From positions 124,001 to 188,000 of the forward strand of contig NZ_WHOS01000005.1 of assembly GCF_013340935.1 (NCBI RefSeq): 64,000 nt of DNA, given 5' to 3'. Source of the stretch: Azospirillum melinis. Lineage in GTDB: Bacteria > Pseudomonadota > Alphaproteobacteria > Azospirillales > Azospirillaceae. Positions 18,187 through 27,084 of the stretch are shown here, in pieces (position 1 is the first letter of the stretch; each line of letters starts with the position of its first letter). The notes under the pieces are model-generated. The model did not search any database and was not told the origin of the DNA. It was given only the letters and a program-made list of their open reading frames with translations. The position numbers and the translations under genes are program-made.

Positions 18187-20133
18187 TCACTCCGCCCGGT
18201 GCGGCGCCACGATGCCGAAGCGGTGCATCTGCCGATGGACGGTCGAGCGGTCGACCCCCATCGCGCGCGCCGTCGCCGATATGTTCCAATGGTGCCGCCG
18301 CAGCGTTTCGCGCAGCCGGGCAGCCGGGTCCTCCTCCGTCGCCACCGTCTGGGCAACCTCCTCCGGCCAGGCCCGGAACAGGCCGCTGTGCTGCACCGGC
18401 TCCGGAATGTCGTCGAGGTCGATCAGCCCGCCATCGCTGACCGCGCAGGCATAGTCCAGCGCATTCACCAGCTCCCGCACATTGCCCGGCCAGCCATGGC
18501 CGCGCAGGGCGGCCAGCGCCGCCGGGGTGAGGCGGTAGCCGACGCCGTCACGCTCGGCCCGCTCGGCCAGCAGCCGTTCGATCAGCCAGTCGAGGTCGCC
18601 GCGCTGGCGCAGGGGCGGCACGGTGAACACCGCGCCGTTGAGACGAAAGTACAAGTCGTCGCGGAACTGTCCTGCCTTGACCAGTTCCACCAGATCGCGG
18701 TGGGTGGCGCCGATGACGCGGACATCCACCGACACCGCCTTGGTCCGGCCGATCGGCGTCACCTCCCGCTCGGCCAGCACGCGCAGCAGCCGGGTCTGCG
18801 ACGACAGCGGCATGTCGCCGATCTCGTCCAGGAACAGGGTGCCGCCGTCGGCCTCCAGGATCAGCCCCTTCTTGCCGCGCGCCGTCGCCCCGGTGAAGGA
18901 GCCGGGCTCATAGCCGAACAGTTCGCTCTCGATCAGGTTCTCCGGCAAGGCCGCGCAATTGACGGCGACGAAGGGCTTGTTGCGGCGGATGCTGGCCTTG
19001 TGCAGGGCCTTGGCGAGATGCTCCTTGCCGGTACCGGTCTCGCCATGGATCAGCAGGCTCATGCGGGTGTTGACCAGCTTGGCCGCCCGCGTCAGCACCG
19101 CCTTCAGTGCCGGATCGCCGCCGGACACCACACGCAGCGGCTCCGGCAGCGGATCGCCGGCGTGATCCGGCGCGTGGCTGCGCGGCAGCGACACGGCGGG
19201 TGGCGGCATCGCCTGGGCGAACAGCGGCAGTCCGGTGCGGCGCAGGCGCAGCGTGCGCTGCTCGGTCGGCAGCGAGCGGACGAAATGGACCAGATCGTCC
19301 ACCTCGCAATCGAACAGTTCGGCGAAGGAGCGGCCAAGCGGTGACGCTCCGTCCTCCGCGAGCAGATCATGGGCCTTGTGGTTGAAGCCGACCACCCGCC
19401 CGCCGGCGTCCAGCGCCAGGACGAAGTCGGGGTCGACCTCCGCGAACTCCTGCGACGCCGACAGCTTCAGCACCCAGTCGCGGCGGAAGTTGTTGTACAG
19501 GTTGGCCGTTTCGATCTTGTGGACATAGGCGCGCACCATCTGCAGCGCCAGATACTGGCTGATCTTCGGTTCCGGCGAGTGCAGGGCGGAGATGTCCAGC
19601 ACGGCGGCCAGCTCGCCGCCGCTGTCGAAGACGGGTGCCGCGGTGCAGGTCAGCGGGATGTGGGTGGAGTCGAAATGATCGGTCTGGTGCACGGTCAGCG
19701 CCTGGGCGGTGGCGATGCAGGTGCCGACCGCGCAGGTGCCGGCATGCCCCTCGTTCCAGTCCGACCCCAGATACAGCCCGGCCCGGCGCAGATGGTTGTC
19801 GAAGGTCGGGTCGCCGATGAAGTCCACCGTGACGCCGTTGCTGTCGGTCAGCAGCAGGACATAGCCCATGCCGGCGACCTGCCGGTACAGCGCCTCCAGC
19901 CCGAAGCGGGCCATGCGCAGGAACTCGTCCATCGCGTCACGATGCTCGCGCAGCCGTTCCTGCGGCAGGATGTGCGGCTCTCGCCCGACGGTGGGGTCGA
20001 GCTTGTGGTCGGCGACACAGCGGCGCCACGAATTTTCGATGATCGGATCGCGCGCTGACCGCAAGCCAGCAGAGATACGGCCGGTGGAGACACGGACGAG
20101 TTCATCGATGTGGGCCGCGCGCGCGCTGTCCAT
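18187..20133 (-). CDS. Sigma-54-dependent transcriptional activator, AcoR-like (GAF-PAS-AAA+-Fis)
   Basis: A 648-residue enhancer-binding protein. A GAF-like sensor spans about 65-195 (GYVLLLTDSNGVTVDFIGD and EGHAGTCAVGTCIA). A PAS-like segment follows at about 230-300. The AAA+ domain has Walker A GETGTGKE at about 364-371, GSFTGA at 411-416 (the sigma-54 contact loop GAFTGA with one change) and Walker B TLFLDEIGD at about 432-440. The C-terminal Fis-type helix-turn-helix contains NISATARAMGVDRSTVHR. The ATG at 20133 is preferred over upstream in-frame starts because GGGAGG precedes it by seven bases. The target is unknown; the converging oxoprolinase gene is only a candidate. Confidence 0.9.
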   Translation of the reverse strand: MDSARAAHIDELVRVSTGRISAGLRSARDPIIENSWRRCVADHKLDPTVGREPHILPQERLREHRDAMDEFLRMARFGLEALYRQVAGMGYVLLLTDSNGVTVDFIGDPTFDNHLRRAGLYLGSDWNEGHAGTCAVGTCIATAQALTVHQTDHFDSTHIPLTCTAAPVFDSGGELAAVLDISALHSPEPKISQYLALQMVRAYVHKIETANLYNNFRRDWVLKLSASQEFAEVDPDFVLALDAGGRVVGFNHKAHDLLAEDGASPLGRSFAELFDCEVDDLVHFVRSLPTEQRTLRLRRTGLPLFAQAMPPPAVSLPRSHAPDHAGDPLPEPLRVVSGGDPALKAVLTRAAKLVNTRMSLLIHGETGTGKEHLAKALHKASIRRNKPFVAVNCAALPENLIESELFGYEPGSFTGATARGKKGLILEADGGTLFLDEIGDMPLSSQTRLLRVLAEREVTPIGRTKAVSVDVRVIGATHRDLVELVKAGQFRDDLYFRLNGAVFTVPPLRQRGDLDWLIERLLAERAERDGVGYRLTPAALAALRGHGWPGNVRELVNALDYACAVSDGGLIDLDDIPEPVQHSGLFRAWPEEVAQTVATEEDPAARLRETLRRHHWNISATARAMGVDRSTVHRQMHRFGIVAPHRAE

Positions 20134-20387
20134 GGTCGTGCCTCCCGCACTCATCGTCCGCTTGTCCTGCGAACATATTTGCCAGGACAGTATCAACCGG
20201 TCGGCCCAATAGGCAACATGTGCAAAAGCATCAGATCGTTCCACCGGCTGGATGCCACTCACCAACTCGGCATACCGGCGTATGACCCCTGCTTTTGGTT
20301 ATCCTGCCATGGCATGACGTTAAGGACATTTGCACAAGTAAGGTCGCATGCTCCATAAACGGGCAGGGATCGCCGGGAGCTTTCGAT

Positions 20388-21302
20388 TTGCGGATTCTGA
20401 TCGTCGACGATTCACCGCGCCACCTGACCATGATGGTGTACGAGCTGAACAAGCTCGGCTACGCCACCAGCGTGGTCAACAACGGCGCCGCCGCCATCGA
20501 GGCGGTGGCGAATGAGCGATTCGACGTGGTGATGGCGGACATCCGTCTGGCCGACATGACCGGGCTGGAGTTGTGCTGGCACCTGCGCACGGCCCAGGGG
20601 CTTCGTCACCTCTACCTGATCCTGATGATCCCCGGCAGCATGACCGACCAGTTCCACGAACTGGTGGAGGCCGGTGCCGACGAGTTCCTGCGCAAGCCTT
20701 TGGACTGGAAATGGACGGCGGCGCGCCTGCTGGCGGCTTCGCGCGTCGTGGCGATGCAGCGCGACCTGGAGCGGCTGGCGACCACCGATGCCCTGACCGG
20801 CGCCATGAACCGCCGCCGCTTCCTGGAGAGGGGGGCTGAAGAGTTTACCCGCTCGCGACGATACGAGCGCCCGCTGTCGGTGGTGATGCTGGACATCGAC
20901 CATTTCAAGCGGGTCAACGACAGCTATGGCCACGCCACCGGTGACGAGGCGATCCGCAGCACGGTGCGCGCCTGCAAGGACAGCCTGCGCGCCTGCGACC
21001 TGATCGGCCGGCTGGGCGGCGAGGAGTTCGCCGTGGTGATGCCGGAAACCCCACCCGTGAACGCCTTCGCCGCCGCCCAGCGCCTGCGCCAAGCAATCGC
21101 CGCCCAGCCGGTGAAACGGGATGACGGCGGAGAGCTGTTCCTGACCGTCAGCCTGGGCCTGAGCTGGCTGACCGGCAGCGACACCGGCATCGAACCCCTG
21201 CTGGCCCGCGCCGATGCCGCCCTCTACCGCGCCAAGAACGCCGGCCGCAACCGTGTGGAGGTCGAGCCGCGGATCGCGCTGCCGAAGTCGATGACGGGAT
21301 AG
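20388..21302 (+). CDS. Response regulator diguanylate cyclase (REC-GGDEF)
   Basis: A 304-residue protein beginning LRILIVDDS. The receiver domain covers about 1-120, with the phospho-acceptor Asp in VVMADIR and Lys in FLRKP. The GGDEF domain covers about 135-295, with active-site GGEEF and an RxxD product-inhibition site (RACD) five residues before it, so it should make cyclic di-GMP with feedback control. A TTG start at 20388 is chosen: GGGAG lies eight bases upstream and the receiver fold begins there. An in-frame ATG at 20295 would add 31 unrelated residues. No partner histidine kinase is in the window. Confidence 0.9.
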   Translation: MRILIVDDSPRHLTMMVYELNKLGYATSVVNNGAAAIEAVANERFDVVMADIRLADMTGLELCWHLRTAQGLRHLYLILMIPGSMTDQFHELVEAGADEFLRKPLDWKWTAARLLAASRVVAMQRDLERLATTDALTGAMNRRRFLERGAEEFTRSRRYERPLSVVMLDIDHFKRVNDSYGHATGDEAIRSTVRACKDSLRACDLIGRLGGEEFAVVMPETPPVNAFAAAQRLRQAIAAQPVKRDDGGELFLTVSLGLSWLTGSDTGIEPLLARADAALYRAKNAGRNRVEVEPRIALPKSMTG

Positions 21303-21370
21303 GGGGAGCCACTGGTTCTCCACAGTCGCCGATCTGCAGTCCACACTGCGTCAAGCTGAGAGCGCGCAAA

Positions 21371-21411
21371 GAAAAACCCCCTGACGTCCTTCCGGAAATC
21401 AGGGGGTTTTC
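21371..21411 (-). terminator. Rho-independent terminator after tRNA-Met
   Basis: On the minus strand CCCCCTGA (21406-21399) and TCAGGGGG (21384-21377) form an eight-base stem followed by TTTTTC. It lies six bases past the tRNA 3' end and should end transcription of the tRNA gene. The plus-strand version (TCAGGGGGTTTTC) may also stop the converging GGDEF transcript. Confidence 0.85.
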
Positions 21412-21416
21412 TATGA

Positions 21417-21491
21417 TGGTAGCAGCGGAGGGATTTGAACCCCCGACCAAGGGATTATGATTCCCCTGCTCTACCACTGAGCTACGCTGCC
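21417..21491 (-). tRNA. tRNA-Met (anticodon CAT), elongator type
   Basis: A 75-base cloverleaf on the minus strand. The acceptor stem is GGCAGCG paired with CGCTGCT (a G-T pair at the end). The D arm is AGCTCAGTGGTAGAGC, the anticodon stem-loop GGGGA-ATCATAA-TCCCT gives anticodon CAT, the T arm is GGGGGTTCAAATCCCTC, and CCA is encoded. The anticodon loop ATCATAA resembles elongator tRNA-Met rather than initiator (no three G-C pairs before the loop). A CAT tRNA modified to read Ile ATA codons is the less likely alternative. Confidence 0.93.
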
Positions 21492-21564
21492 ATCGTGTTC
21501 GCCGTCGTTGGCGTTTCCGCCGCCGTGGCTACCATCGTGTCCCGTCGTTGCCGCCGGGAGCCGC

Positions 21565-21594
21565 TATATAGGATAGGGCGACTTGGCCTGTCAA
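21565..21594 (-). promoter_or_regulatory. Predicted tRNA-Met promoter
   Basis: Minus strand TTGACA (21594-21589), an 18-base spacer and TATATA (21570-21565): a near-perfect housekeeping promoter. Transcription would start near 21558, about 65 bases before the tRNA 5' end, and separately from the upstream mnmA. Confidence 0.7.
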
Positions 21595-21659
21595 CGCGGA
21601 TTTTTCGGGGGGTGCAATTTTTTTCGCCCGACCGGCGGAAGGTCGCATAACCCTCTGAT

Positions 21660-22847
21660 TCAGGCCGCCGTTTCCCCTGCTCCCACAAGCTTGGCCGCAT
21701 TCTCGCCCACGCTGCCAGCGGTGGCGGAAATCCAGCCGCCGCCGAGCACGCGGTCGCCTTGATAGACGACGCAGGCCTGACCCGGAGCGATGCCGTGCTG
21801 GGGCTCCAGCAGTTCGACCTGCGCGGTGCCGTCCGGGCCGGCGCGCCACAGGGCAGGGGCCGCCGGCTGGGCGGAGCGGAGCTTCACCGACACCTCGATC
21901 CCGGCGCCATTGGCCGTATCGGGGGCCAGATCGGGACCCAGCCAGTTTACGTCGCGCACCATCACCAGCGAGCGGGCGAGGTCGCGGCGCGGGCCGACGA
22001 CCACGCGGCGGCGGGCAGGCTCCAGGCGGACGACGTAGAGCGCCTCCTCCTGCTGGCCGCGGATGCCGCCGATGCCCAGCCCCTTGCGCTGCCCGACCGT
22101 GTAGTGGACGACGCCCTTGTGGCGGCCCAGAACGCGGCCGTCGACATGGACGATGTCGCCGGGCTCCACGGAGCCGGGGCGCAGCTTCGCCACCACCTCG
22201 GCATAGTTGCCGTTGGGCACGAAGCAGATGTCCTGGCTGTCGGGCTTGGCCGCCACCTCCAGCCCGTGGCGCTCGGCCAGCGCGCGGGTCTCCGGCTTGG
22301 TCAGGCCGCCCAGCGGGAAGCGCAGGAACTCCAGTTGTTCGCGCGTGGTGGCGAACAGGAAATAGCTCTGGTCCTTGGCGGGATCGACGGCGCGGTGCAA
22401 CTCGGCGCCCTGCGGGCCGGCGATGCGGCGGACATAATGGCCGGTGGCCAGCGCTTCGGCCCCCAGGTCGCGGGCGGTGTTCAGCAGGTCGCGGAACTTG
22501 ACGCGCTGATTGCAGCGCACGCAAGGGATCGGCGTCTCGCCGCGCAGATAGCTGTCGGCGAAATCGTCCATCACGTCCTGGCTGAAGCGGCCTTCGTAAT
22601 CCAGGACGTAATGCGGAATGCCGATGCGGTCGGCCACCTGACGGGCATCGTAGATGTCCTGGCCGGCGCAGCAGGCGCCCGGCTTCTGCAAGGCGAGGCC
22701 GTGGTCGTAAAGCTGCAGCGTGATGCCGACGACGTCATAGCCCTCCTCCCGCAGCACGGCCGCGGTGACGGAGGAATCCACCCCGCCGGACATCGCGACG
22801 ACGACGCGGGTGTCCTGGGGGCGCTTGGGAAGGCCGAGGGAGTTCAT
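21660..22847 (-). CDS. mnmA: tRNA-specific 2-thiouridylase MnmA
   Basis: MnmA thiolates U34 of tRNAs for Glu, Gln and Lys using sulfur relayed from a cysteine desulfurase. The 395-residue product has the PP-loop ATP motif [12 protein letters not shown] at about 18-29, the first catalytic Cys in VRCNQRVKF, and the second in [12 protein letters not shown], both matching the family. Length is normal. It lies downstream of the cysE-iscR-desulfurase-hscB-ferredoxin genes on the same strand, consistent with sulfur supply from that cluster, and is followed by tRNA-Met. Confidence 0.95.
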   Translation of the reverse strand: MNSLGLPKRPQDTRVVVAMSGGVDSSVTAAVLREEGYDVVGITLQLYDHGLALQKPGACCAGQDIYDARQVADRIGIPHYVLDYEGRFSQDVMDDFADSYLRGETPIPCVRCNQRVKFRDLLNTARDLGAEALATGHYVRRIAGPQGAELHRAVDPAKDQSYFLFATTREQLEFLRFPLGGLTKPETRALAERHGLEVAAKPDSQDICFVPNGNYAEVVAKLRPGSVEPGDIVHVDGRVLGRHKGVVHYTVGQRKGLGIGGIRGQQEEALYVVRLEPARRRVVVGPRRDLARSLVMVRDVNWLGPDLAPDTANGAGIEVSVKLRSAQPAAPALWRAGPDGTAQVELLEPQHGIAPGQACVVYQGDRVLGGGWISATAGSVGENAAKLVGAGETAA

Positions 22848-22978
22848 GGCGCCCTATATAAGGCGGGCAGGCGCCCGGAAAAGGCAGGAATGCGCAGCAG
22901 GGTAACAACACAGGCGGCCGCCGGGTGCCGCAGCGCGCGGCGCCGTCCCGGCGGCTGGAACAGGGTTCCCCCGAACGC

Positions 22979-23308
22979 TTACTTCATCGCGTTGTTGCTG
23001 CCGCCCGGCAGGCGGACGACAAGGCCGTCCAGCTCTTCGGTCATGATGATCTGGCAGCCCAGGCGCGAGGTCTTGGTCAGACCGAAGGCGAGGTCCAGCA
23101 TGTCCTCCTCATCCTCCTGCGCGTCCGGCAGGACGTCGAACCACTCCGGCTCGATCACGACATGGCAGGTGGAGCAGGCCAGCGAGCCCTCGCAGGCGCC
23201 TTCCAGATCCAGGCTGTTCTTGTGCGCGATCTCCAGCACGGACAGGCCGAGCGGGGCGTCCACCTCGCGGCGGGTGCCGTCGGTCTCGATGAAGGTCATC
23301 TTGGGCAT
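22979..23308 (-). CDS. fdx: [2Fe-2S] ferredoxin, adrenodoxin type
   Basis: A 109-residue electron carrier of the type that serves iron-sulfur cluster assembly. Four cluster cysteines are visible: [10 protein letters not shown] gives the C-x5-C-x2-C set, and the fourth is in RLGCQII near residue 90. The acidic stretch [13 protein letters not shown] between them is typical of the partner-binding helix of vertebrate-type ferredoxins. It follows hscB on the same strand, as in isc operons. Confidence 0.93.
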   Translation of the reverse strand: MPKMTFIETDGTRREVDAPLGLSVLEIAHKNSLDLEGACEGSLACSTCHVVIEPEWFDVLPDAQEDEEDMLDLAFGLTKTSRLGCQIIMTEELDGLVVRLPGGSNNAMK

Positions 23309-23370
23309 GGGGTCCTCGTTCTTCTACGGTTGCCTAGCGATTTAAAGGGCGATTGTAAGAAAAATGTGAA

Positions 23371-24069
23371 TCACGGCCGCGGGGTCGTCCGCGCGGCACG
23401 GCGGTCGCGCACCTCTGCGGCCAGGGCCTCCAGCCGTTCCACCCTGGCCAGGATGCGGGCGGCACCGTCGATGGCCGGCGGGCTGTCGGGTGTCGACGCC
23501 GTCTGCGCCTTGCGGAAGGCGGGAGCGAGATATTTGATGCAGGCCTCGACCCGCTGGTTGAGGTCCAGCCCGATGCGGTCCAGTTCCAGCACGTCGTCGG
23601 CACGAGCCAGCCGGGCCGCGAGGTCGGCGATCTCCTCGTCGCCATCCTCGTCGCCATCGGCCGGTGTGCCGCCGATCAGTTCCAGCAACGCATGGGCACG
23701 GCGTATGGGATCGCGCAGCACCTCATAGGCGTCGCGCAGCGCTTCGACCTGGGTCTTGGCATTGGCCTGCTGGCGTGGGCCGCGGGCGGCGAAGCGCTCC
23801 GGGTCCATGGCGCGGGTGAAGCCGGCATGCTGTTTCGACAGCTGCTCCAGATCGATGTCGAAGCGGCGCTCCAGCCCCAGCCGGGTGAAGGGGTCGAGCG
23901 GCCGCGGCGGCTGTACCGCGCCGCAGGCGTGGCAGAACAGGGCGCGTGGCGCCACCGAGCGGCCACAGGTGCCGCAGGGCTCCAGATCGCCGGCGATGGC
24001 GCCGGAAATGCCGCCGCTGCTGTTGCCGGGCGGGCCAGATTTGGGCGGGCCGGATTTGGAGCTGGTCAT
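23371..24069 (-). CDS. hscB: HscB-like Fe-S co-chaperone with N-terminal zinc ribbon and altered HPD motif
   Basis: A 232-residue protein. Residues about 32-52 form a zinc-ribbon-like CGTCG...CHACG motif as in mitochondrial and some alphaproteobacterial HscB proteins. The J-like region follows (PFTRLGLERRFDIDLEQL), then the family segment LRDAYEVLRDPIRRAHALLEL and a C-terminal helical domain. Normally HPD in this family triggers the HscA ATPase; here the aligned residues read MDPERF, so HPD is replaced by DPE. Position between the desulfurase and ferredoxin supports HscB. Function as an ATPase stimulator is doubtful. The start overlaps a small upstream frame by ATGA. Confidence 0.8.
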   Translation of the reverse strand: MTSSKSGPPKSGPPGNSSGGISGAIAGDLEPCGTCGRSVAPRALFCHACGAVQPPRPLDPFTRLGLERRFDIDLEQLSKQHAGFTRAMDPERFAARGPRQQANAKTQVEALRDAYEVLRDPIRRAHALLELIGGTPADGDEDGDEEIADLAARLARADDVLELDRIGLDLNQRVEACIKYLAPAFRKAQTASTPDSPPAIDGAARILARVERLEALAAEVRDRRAARTTPRP

Positions 24070-24281
24070 GCGCGCAGTCCGTCAAAACGCCGAAAGGCTC
24101 GGCCGATGGGATGGTTTACCCGACATGAGGCCCCTGTTGTCACGAAGGCCACTGTCACGAAGGCCGCCTTCCGCGGGGTCATACCGATAAGCCGCATCCG
24201 GCGCAATGCGCGAATGCGGGCTTTCCGGGCCGAGGACAGATGGTCGCGCAGCCATGGCGGGTAACAGGCGGGATCAGCCAT
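24066..24281 (-). CDS. Possible small basic protein between the desulfurase gene and hscB
   Basis: A 71-codon frame rich in Arg (ARIRALRRMRLIGM) that overlaps the end of the desulfurase gene by eight bases and the start of hscB by ATGA. The tight packing suits a real operon gene and it would fill an otherwise 204-base gap, but no family is recognised and it contains a short tandem repeat (TCACGAAGGCC, at 24139 and 24154). It may equally be spacer. Confidence 0.25.
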   Translation of the reverse strand: MADPACYPPWLRDHLSSARKARIRALRRMRLIGMTPRKAAFVTVAFVTTGASCRVNHPIGRAFRRFDGLRA

Positions 24282-25425
24282 CCGCGGGCGCGCTTCGCCG
24301 CGCCATCGCGGTCCAGGCCGTCAGGAAGCGGTCGACCGCCTCGTCGTCGCTGGTCCAGCCCAGACTGACCCGGATGGCGCTGGCGGCGGACCGGTCGTCC
24401 TCGCCCATCGCCGCCAGCACATGGGATGGCTTCACCTTGCCGCTGGAGCAGGCCGATCCGGCGCTGACCGCCACGCCGGCGAGGTCCAGCGTCATAACCT
24501 GGGTTTCGCCAGGCAGGCCGGCCAGCATCAGGCAACTGGTGTTGGCGACCCGCGCCGCACCGGCCCCCATCGCCTGGGCGCGCGGAATGGCGGCCAGCGC
24601 TTCCCGTTCCAGCCGGTCGCGCAGGGATGCGAGGTCGGCGGCCTCCGCCAGCCCGTCCAGCGCCAGCCGGGCCGCGGCGCCGAAGCCGACGATGCCCAGC
24701 AGGTTCTCGGTGCCGGCCCGCTTGCGCCGTTCCTGCCCGCCGCCGCGGATCAGCGCGTCGGGCTCGAGCCCCTCCGCCAGGATCAGAGCGCCGACGCCGG
24801 TCGGCCCGCCCAGCTTGTGGGCCGACAGCGTCATCAGGTCGACGCCGAGATCGCGCAGGGAGAGCGGCATCCGGCCGGCCGCCTGCACCGCGTCGCAATG
24901 GACCAGCGCGCCATGGGCGTGGGCGATCCGGGCGGCGTCGGCCACGGGCTGGATCACCCCGGTCTCGTTGTTGACCAGCATCAGGGAGACCAGAGCCGGA
25001 TCGCCGGCAGCGGCCAGCCGGCGTTCCAGTTCGTCCAGATCGACAACGCCATCGCGGTCCACGCCGAAGCGCTCCGCCTCGGGCTGGGCGGCCAGAACCG
25101 ACTCATGTTCGATGGCGGAGGTCAGCATGCGGCGGCCGGGGAAGCCACGGAGCGCGAAGTTGTTCGCCTCCGTCCCGCTGCCGGTGAATAGCACCTGGGC
25201 CGGCTTCACGCCCACCAGCGCCGCCACGGCGGCACGCGCCTCCTCCACCGCCCGGCGGGCGCTGCGGCCGAAGGCGTGGACGGAGGACGGGTTGCCGACC
25301 AGATCCATCGCCTGACCCATCGCCGCCTTGACCTCCGGCTTCAGCGGAGCTGTGGCGTTGTGGTCAAGATAGACGCCGGTCCGCCGGAACGGGGCAACAT
25401 ACGGGGCAACGGGCGGTGAAGTCAC
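24274..25425 (-). CDS. Cysteine desulfurase, IscS/NifS type
   Basis: A 383-residue pyridoxal-phosphate enzyme that releases sulfur from cysteine for Fe-S clusters and thiolation. Visible are the N-terminal YLDHNATAPLKP, the SAIEHESVL segment, the PLP lysine in LSAHKLGGPTGVG and the catalytic Cys loop in SAGSACSSGKVKPSHVL. The second PLP-contact region reads DAVQAAGRMPL. It lies 45 bases after iscR on the same strand. Whether it is the general IscS or a NifS-like paralogue cannot be decided, as no IscU or NifU gene is in the window. Confidence 0.92.
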   Translation of the reverse strand: MTSPPVAPYVAPFRRTGVYLDHNATAPLKPEVKAAMGQAMDLVGNPSSVHAFGRSARRAVEEARAAVAALVGVKPAQVLFTGSGTEANNFALRGFPGRRMLTSAIEHESVLAAQPEAERFGVDRDGVVDLDELERRLAAAGDPALVSLMLVNNETGVIQPVADAARIAHAHGALVHCDAVQAAGRMPLSLRDLGVDLMTLSAHKLGGPTGVGALILAEGLEPDALIRGGGQERRKRAGTENLLGIVGFGAAARLALDGLAEAADLASLRDRLEREALAAIPRAQAMGAGAARVANTSCLMLAGLPGETQVMTLDLAGVAVSAGSACSSGKVKPSHVLAAMGEDDRSAASAIRVSLGWTSDDEAVDRFLTAWTAMARRSAPADG

Positions 25426-25470
25426 TTTTCAGGCACGCTCAACGTGAAAGGCCAATCTCGCTCCGCCGGA

Positions 25471-25956
25471 TCACTCGGCAGCGGCGACGGCGGCGCTGTC
25501 GGCAGCCGGGGCCGGGCGCAGCAGGTTCAGGCCGCTGGTGCCGATGATCCGCCGTTCCACCACATCGGCGACGGTGACCGAGCTGAGATACATATGGATC
25601 TGGTTGCCCAGCTCTTCCCACAAATCGTGGGTCAGGCAGCGCGAGCGGTTGGTACGGCAACCCTGCGGCGTGCCGTTGGCGCAGCGGGTGGTGCGGATCG
25701 GCTCGTCCACCGCCAGGATGATGTCGGACACCCGGGTCGCATCGGCCGGATGGGCAAGCAGATAGCCGCCACCGGGGCCGCGCACGCTCTTGACCAGACC
25801 GCCCTTGCGCAGCTTGGCGAACAGCTGCTCCAGATAGGACAGGGAAATCTCCTGCCGCTCCGCGATGTCGGCCAGCGCGACCGGGCTGCCCTGGCTGGTG
25901 GCGGCCAGATCGACCATCGCCATCACGGCATAGCGTCCCTTGGTGCTGAGTCTCAT
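25471..25956 (-). CDS. iscR: Rrf2-family Fe-S cluster regulator IscR
   Basis: A 161-residue winged-helix regulator beginning [18 protein letters not shown], the standard Rrf2 start. The cluster ligands are visible as Cys-x7-Cys-x6-Cys-x2-His ([19 protein letters not shown]) near residues 92-112; spacing between the cysteines is slightly longer than in E. coli. It senses Fe-S status and represses isc genes. Its ATG overlaps the cysE stop (ATGA), so it is coupled to cysE and probably controls the shared upstream promoter. Confidence 0.93.
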   Translation of the reverse strand: MRLSTKGRYAVMAMVDLAATSQGSPVALADIAERQEISLSYLEQLFAKLRKGGLVKSVRGPGGGYLLAHPADATRVSDIILAVDEPIRTTRCANGTPQGCRTNRSRCLTHDLWEELGNQIHMYLSSVTVADVVERRIIGTSGLNLLRPAPAADSAAVAAAE

Positions 25957-26702
25957 CGCGATTCTCCTTGCGCTTCGTGCATCCCGTTTGCGTGGGACGC
26001 CACCGTCTCTAGCGGTGTGGGTGTTGAACGGGGGAGGGCAGCGGGCGGACGATCCGCTTCCAGCTCACCGACACGGGCCTGCAACGCCGTCATCTGGTCG
26101 AGCAGGCCGGTCAGCGCGCGGGCCACCGGGTCGGGGATGTCGCCGCAGGGTGTGCCGTAGGGCATGAATTTGCGGGTTTCGGCGCGGTCGCGCGCCACCA
26201 CCGGCTTCGCCGGGATACCGACAACCGCGGTGTCGGCCGGCACGTCGGCCACCACCACCGCATTCGCGCCGATGCGCGCCCCGCGGCCGATGGTGATGGC
26301 ACCCAGGATCTTGGCGCCGGCGCCGACGATGACGCCGTCGCCCAGCGTCGGGTGGCGCTTGCCGGGATTGAGCGAGGTGCCGCCCAGCGTCACTCCATGA
26401 TAGAGCATGACGTCGTCGCCGATCTCCGCCGTCTCGCCGATCACGACACCCATGCCGTGGTCGATGAAGAAGCGGCGGCCGATGGTGGCGCCGGGATGGA
26501 TTTCGATGCCGGTCAGCGACCGGGCGACCTGGGAGATCAGGCGGGCGGTGGTGTGCAATCCGGCGTCGCGGGCACGCCGGGCGATGCGGTGGAGAATGAT
26601 CGCGTGCAAGCCGGGGTAGCAGAGCGCGACCTCGAGCCGGGACCGCGCGGCGGGATCGCGCGCCATGATCCCATCGATCTCTTCGCGAAGATGCTTGAAC
26701 AC
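25953..26702 (-). CDS. cysE: Serine O-acetyltransferase CysE
   Basis: CysE makes O-acetylserine, the first committed step of cysteine synthesis. The product shows the helical N-terminal domain and the hexapeptide repeat beta-helix ([45 protein letters not shown]), with catalytic His in IDHGMG and HPTLGD. A GTG start at 26702 is chosen because the family begins [10 protein letters not shown] at that point; an in-frame ATG at 26738 would add 12 residues. First gene of the cysE-iscR-desulfurase unit, linking cysteine supply to sulfur use. Confidence 0.92.
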   Translation of the reverse strand: MFKHLREEIDGIMARDPAARSRLEVALCYPGLHAIILHRIARRARDAGLHTTARLISQVARSLTGIEIHPGATIGRRFFIDHGMGVVIGETAEIGDDVMLYHGVTLGGTSLNPGKRHPTLGDGVIVGAGAKILGAITIGRGARIGANAVVVADVPADTAVVGIPAKPVVARDRAETRKFMPYGTPCGDIPDPVARALTGLLDQMTALQARVGELEADRPPAALPRSTPTPLETVASHANGMHEAQGESR

Positions 26703-26783
26703 GCCATCACCCGCCGTGGTATAGTCCGCCGCTCTCATCGGCCGCCCGTGCCCGGTTTCGGCCTGTCGGACCCTTGCGGTTCA

Positions 26784-26849
26784 GGACCTTCCGGTCCGGA
26801 ACCTCGACGGTTCCGACCGGTAGGGACCCGGACTTATCGATGGGTCCGG
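26784..26849 (-). promoter_or_regulatory. Structured leader of the cysE-iscR transcript
   Basis: Within the gene-free stretch 26703-27084 three inverted repeats lie one after another: GGACC-TTCC-GGTCC (26784-26797), GGAACC-TCGAC-GGTTCC (26798-26814), and GGACCC...GGGTCC (26824-26847), which can also pair as CCGGAC...GTCCGG (26828-26849). They fall between the predicted cysE promoter and start codon, so they would fold in the roughly 200-base leader. No known riboswitch is recognised. The rest of 26703-27084 shows only the promoter and a short GC-rich lead into the hydrolase gene. Confidence 0.4.
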
Positions 26850-26906
26850 CTAGCGCTGGAGCCGATCGGGCGGGTCAGGCGGGTTGTCCCGGAGGACGTT
26901 ACGACG

Positions 26907-26935
26907 CATATATGATGACCAAGCAAAACGGTCAA
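26907..26935 (-). promoter_or_regulatory. Predicted promoter of cysE-iscR-desulfurase operon
   Basis: Minus strand TTGACC (26935-26930), 17 bases, TATATG (26912-26907). Transcription would start near 26900, leaving a leader of about 200 bases before the cysE GTG. Regulation by IscR is expected by analogy, but no clear IscR site is recognised. Confidence 0.6.
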
Positions 26936-27084
26936 GAATTGTGTGCGGAAAACCCCACTCCAAGACGGGAAAATCCGTGACGGGCCGGACGGCCCGTGCG
27001 CCGGGGCGGTTTGCCGGATGAAAGTCCGGCCGGTCGCCGCGGCGGTTCCAACAACCCTTTGTCCGCGTCAGGAACGTCGTTCCC

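Noticed and set aside
24139..24165. Tandem TCACGAAGGCC direct repeat as an attachment site
   Set aside because: Only two short copies inside an operon spacer, with no recombinase nearby.
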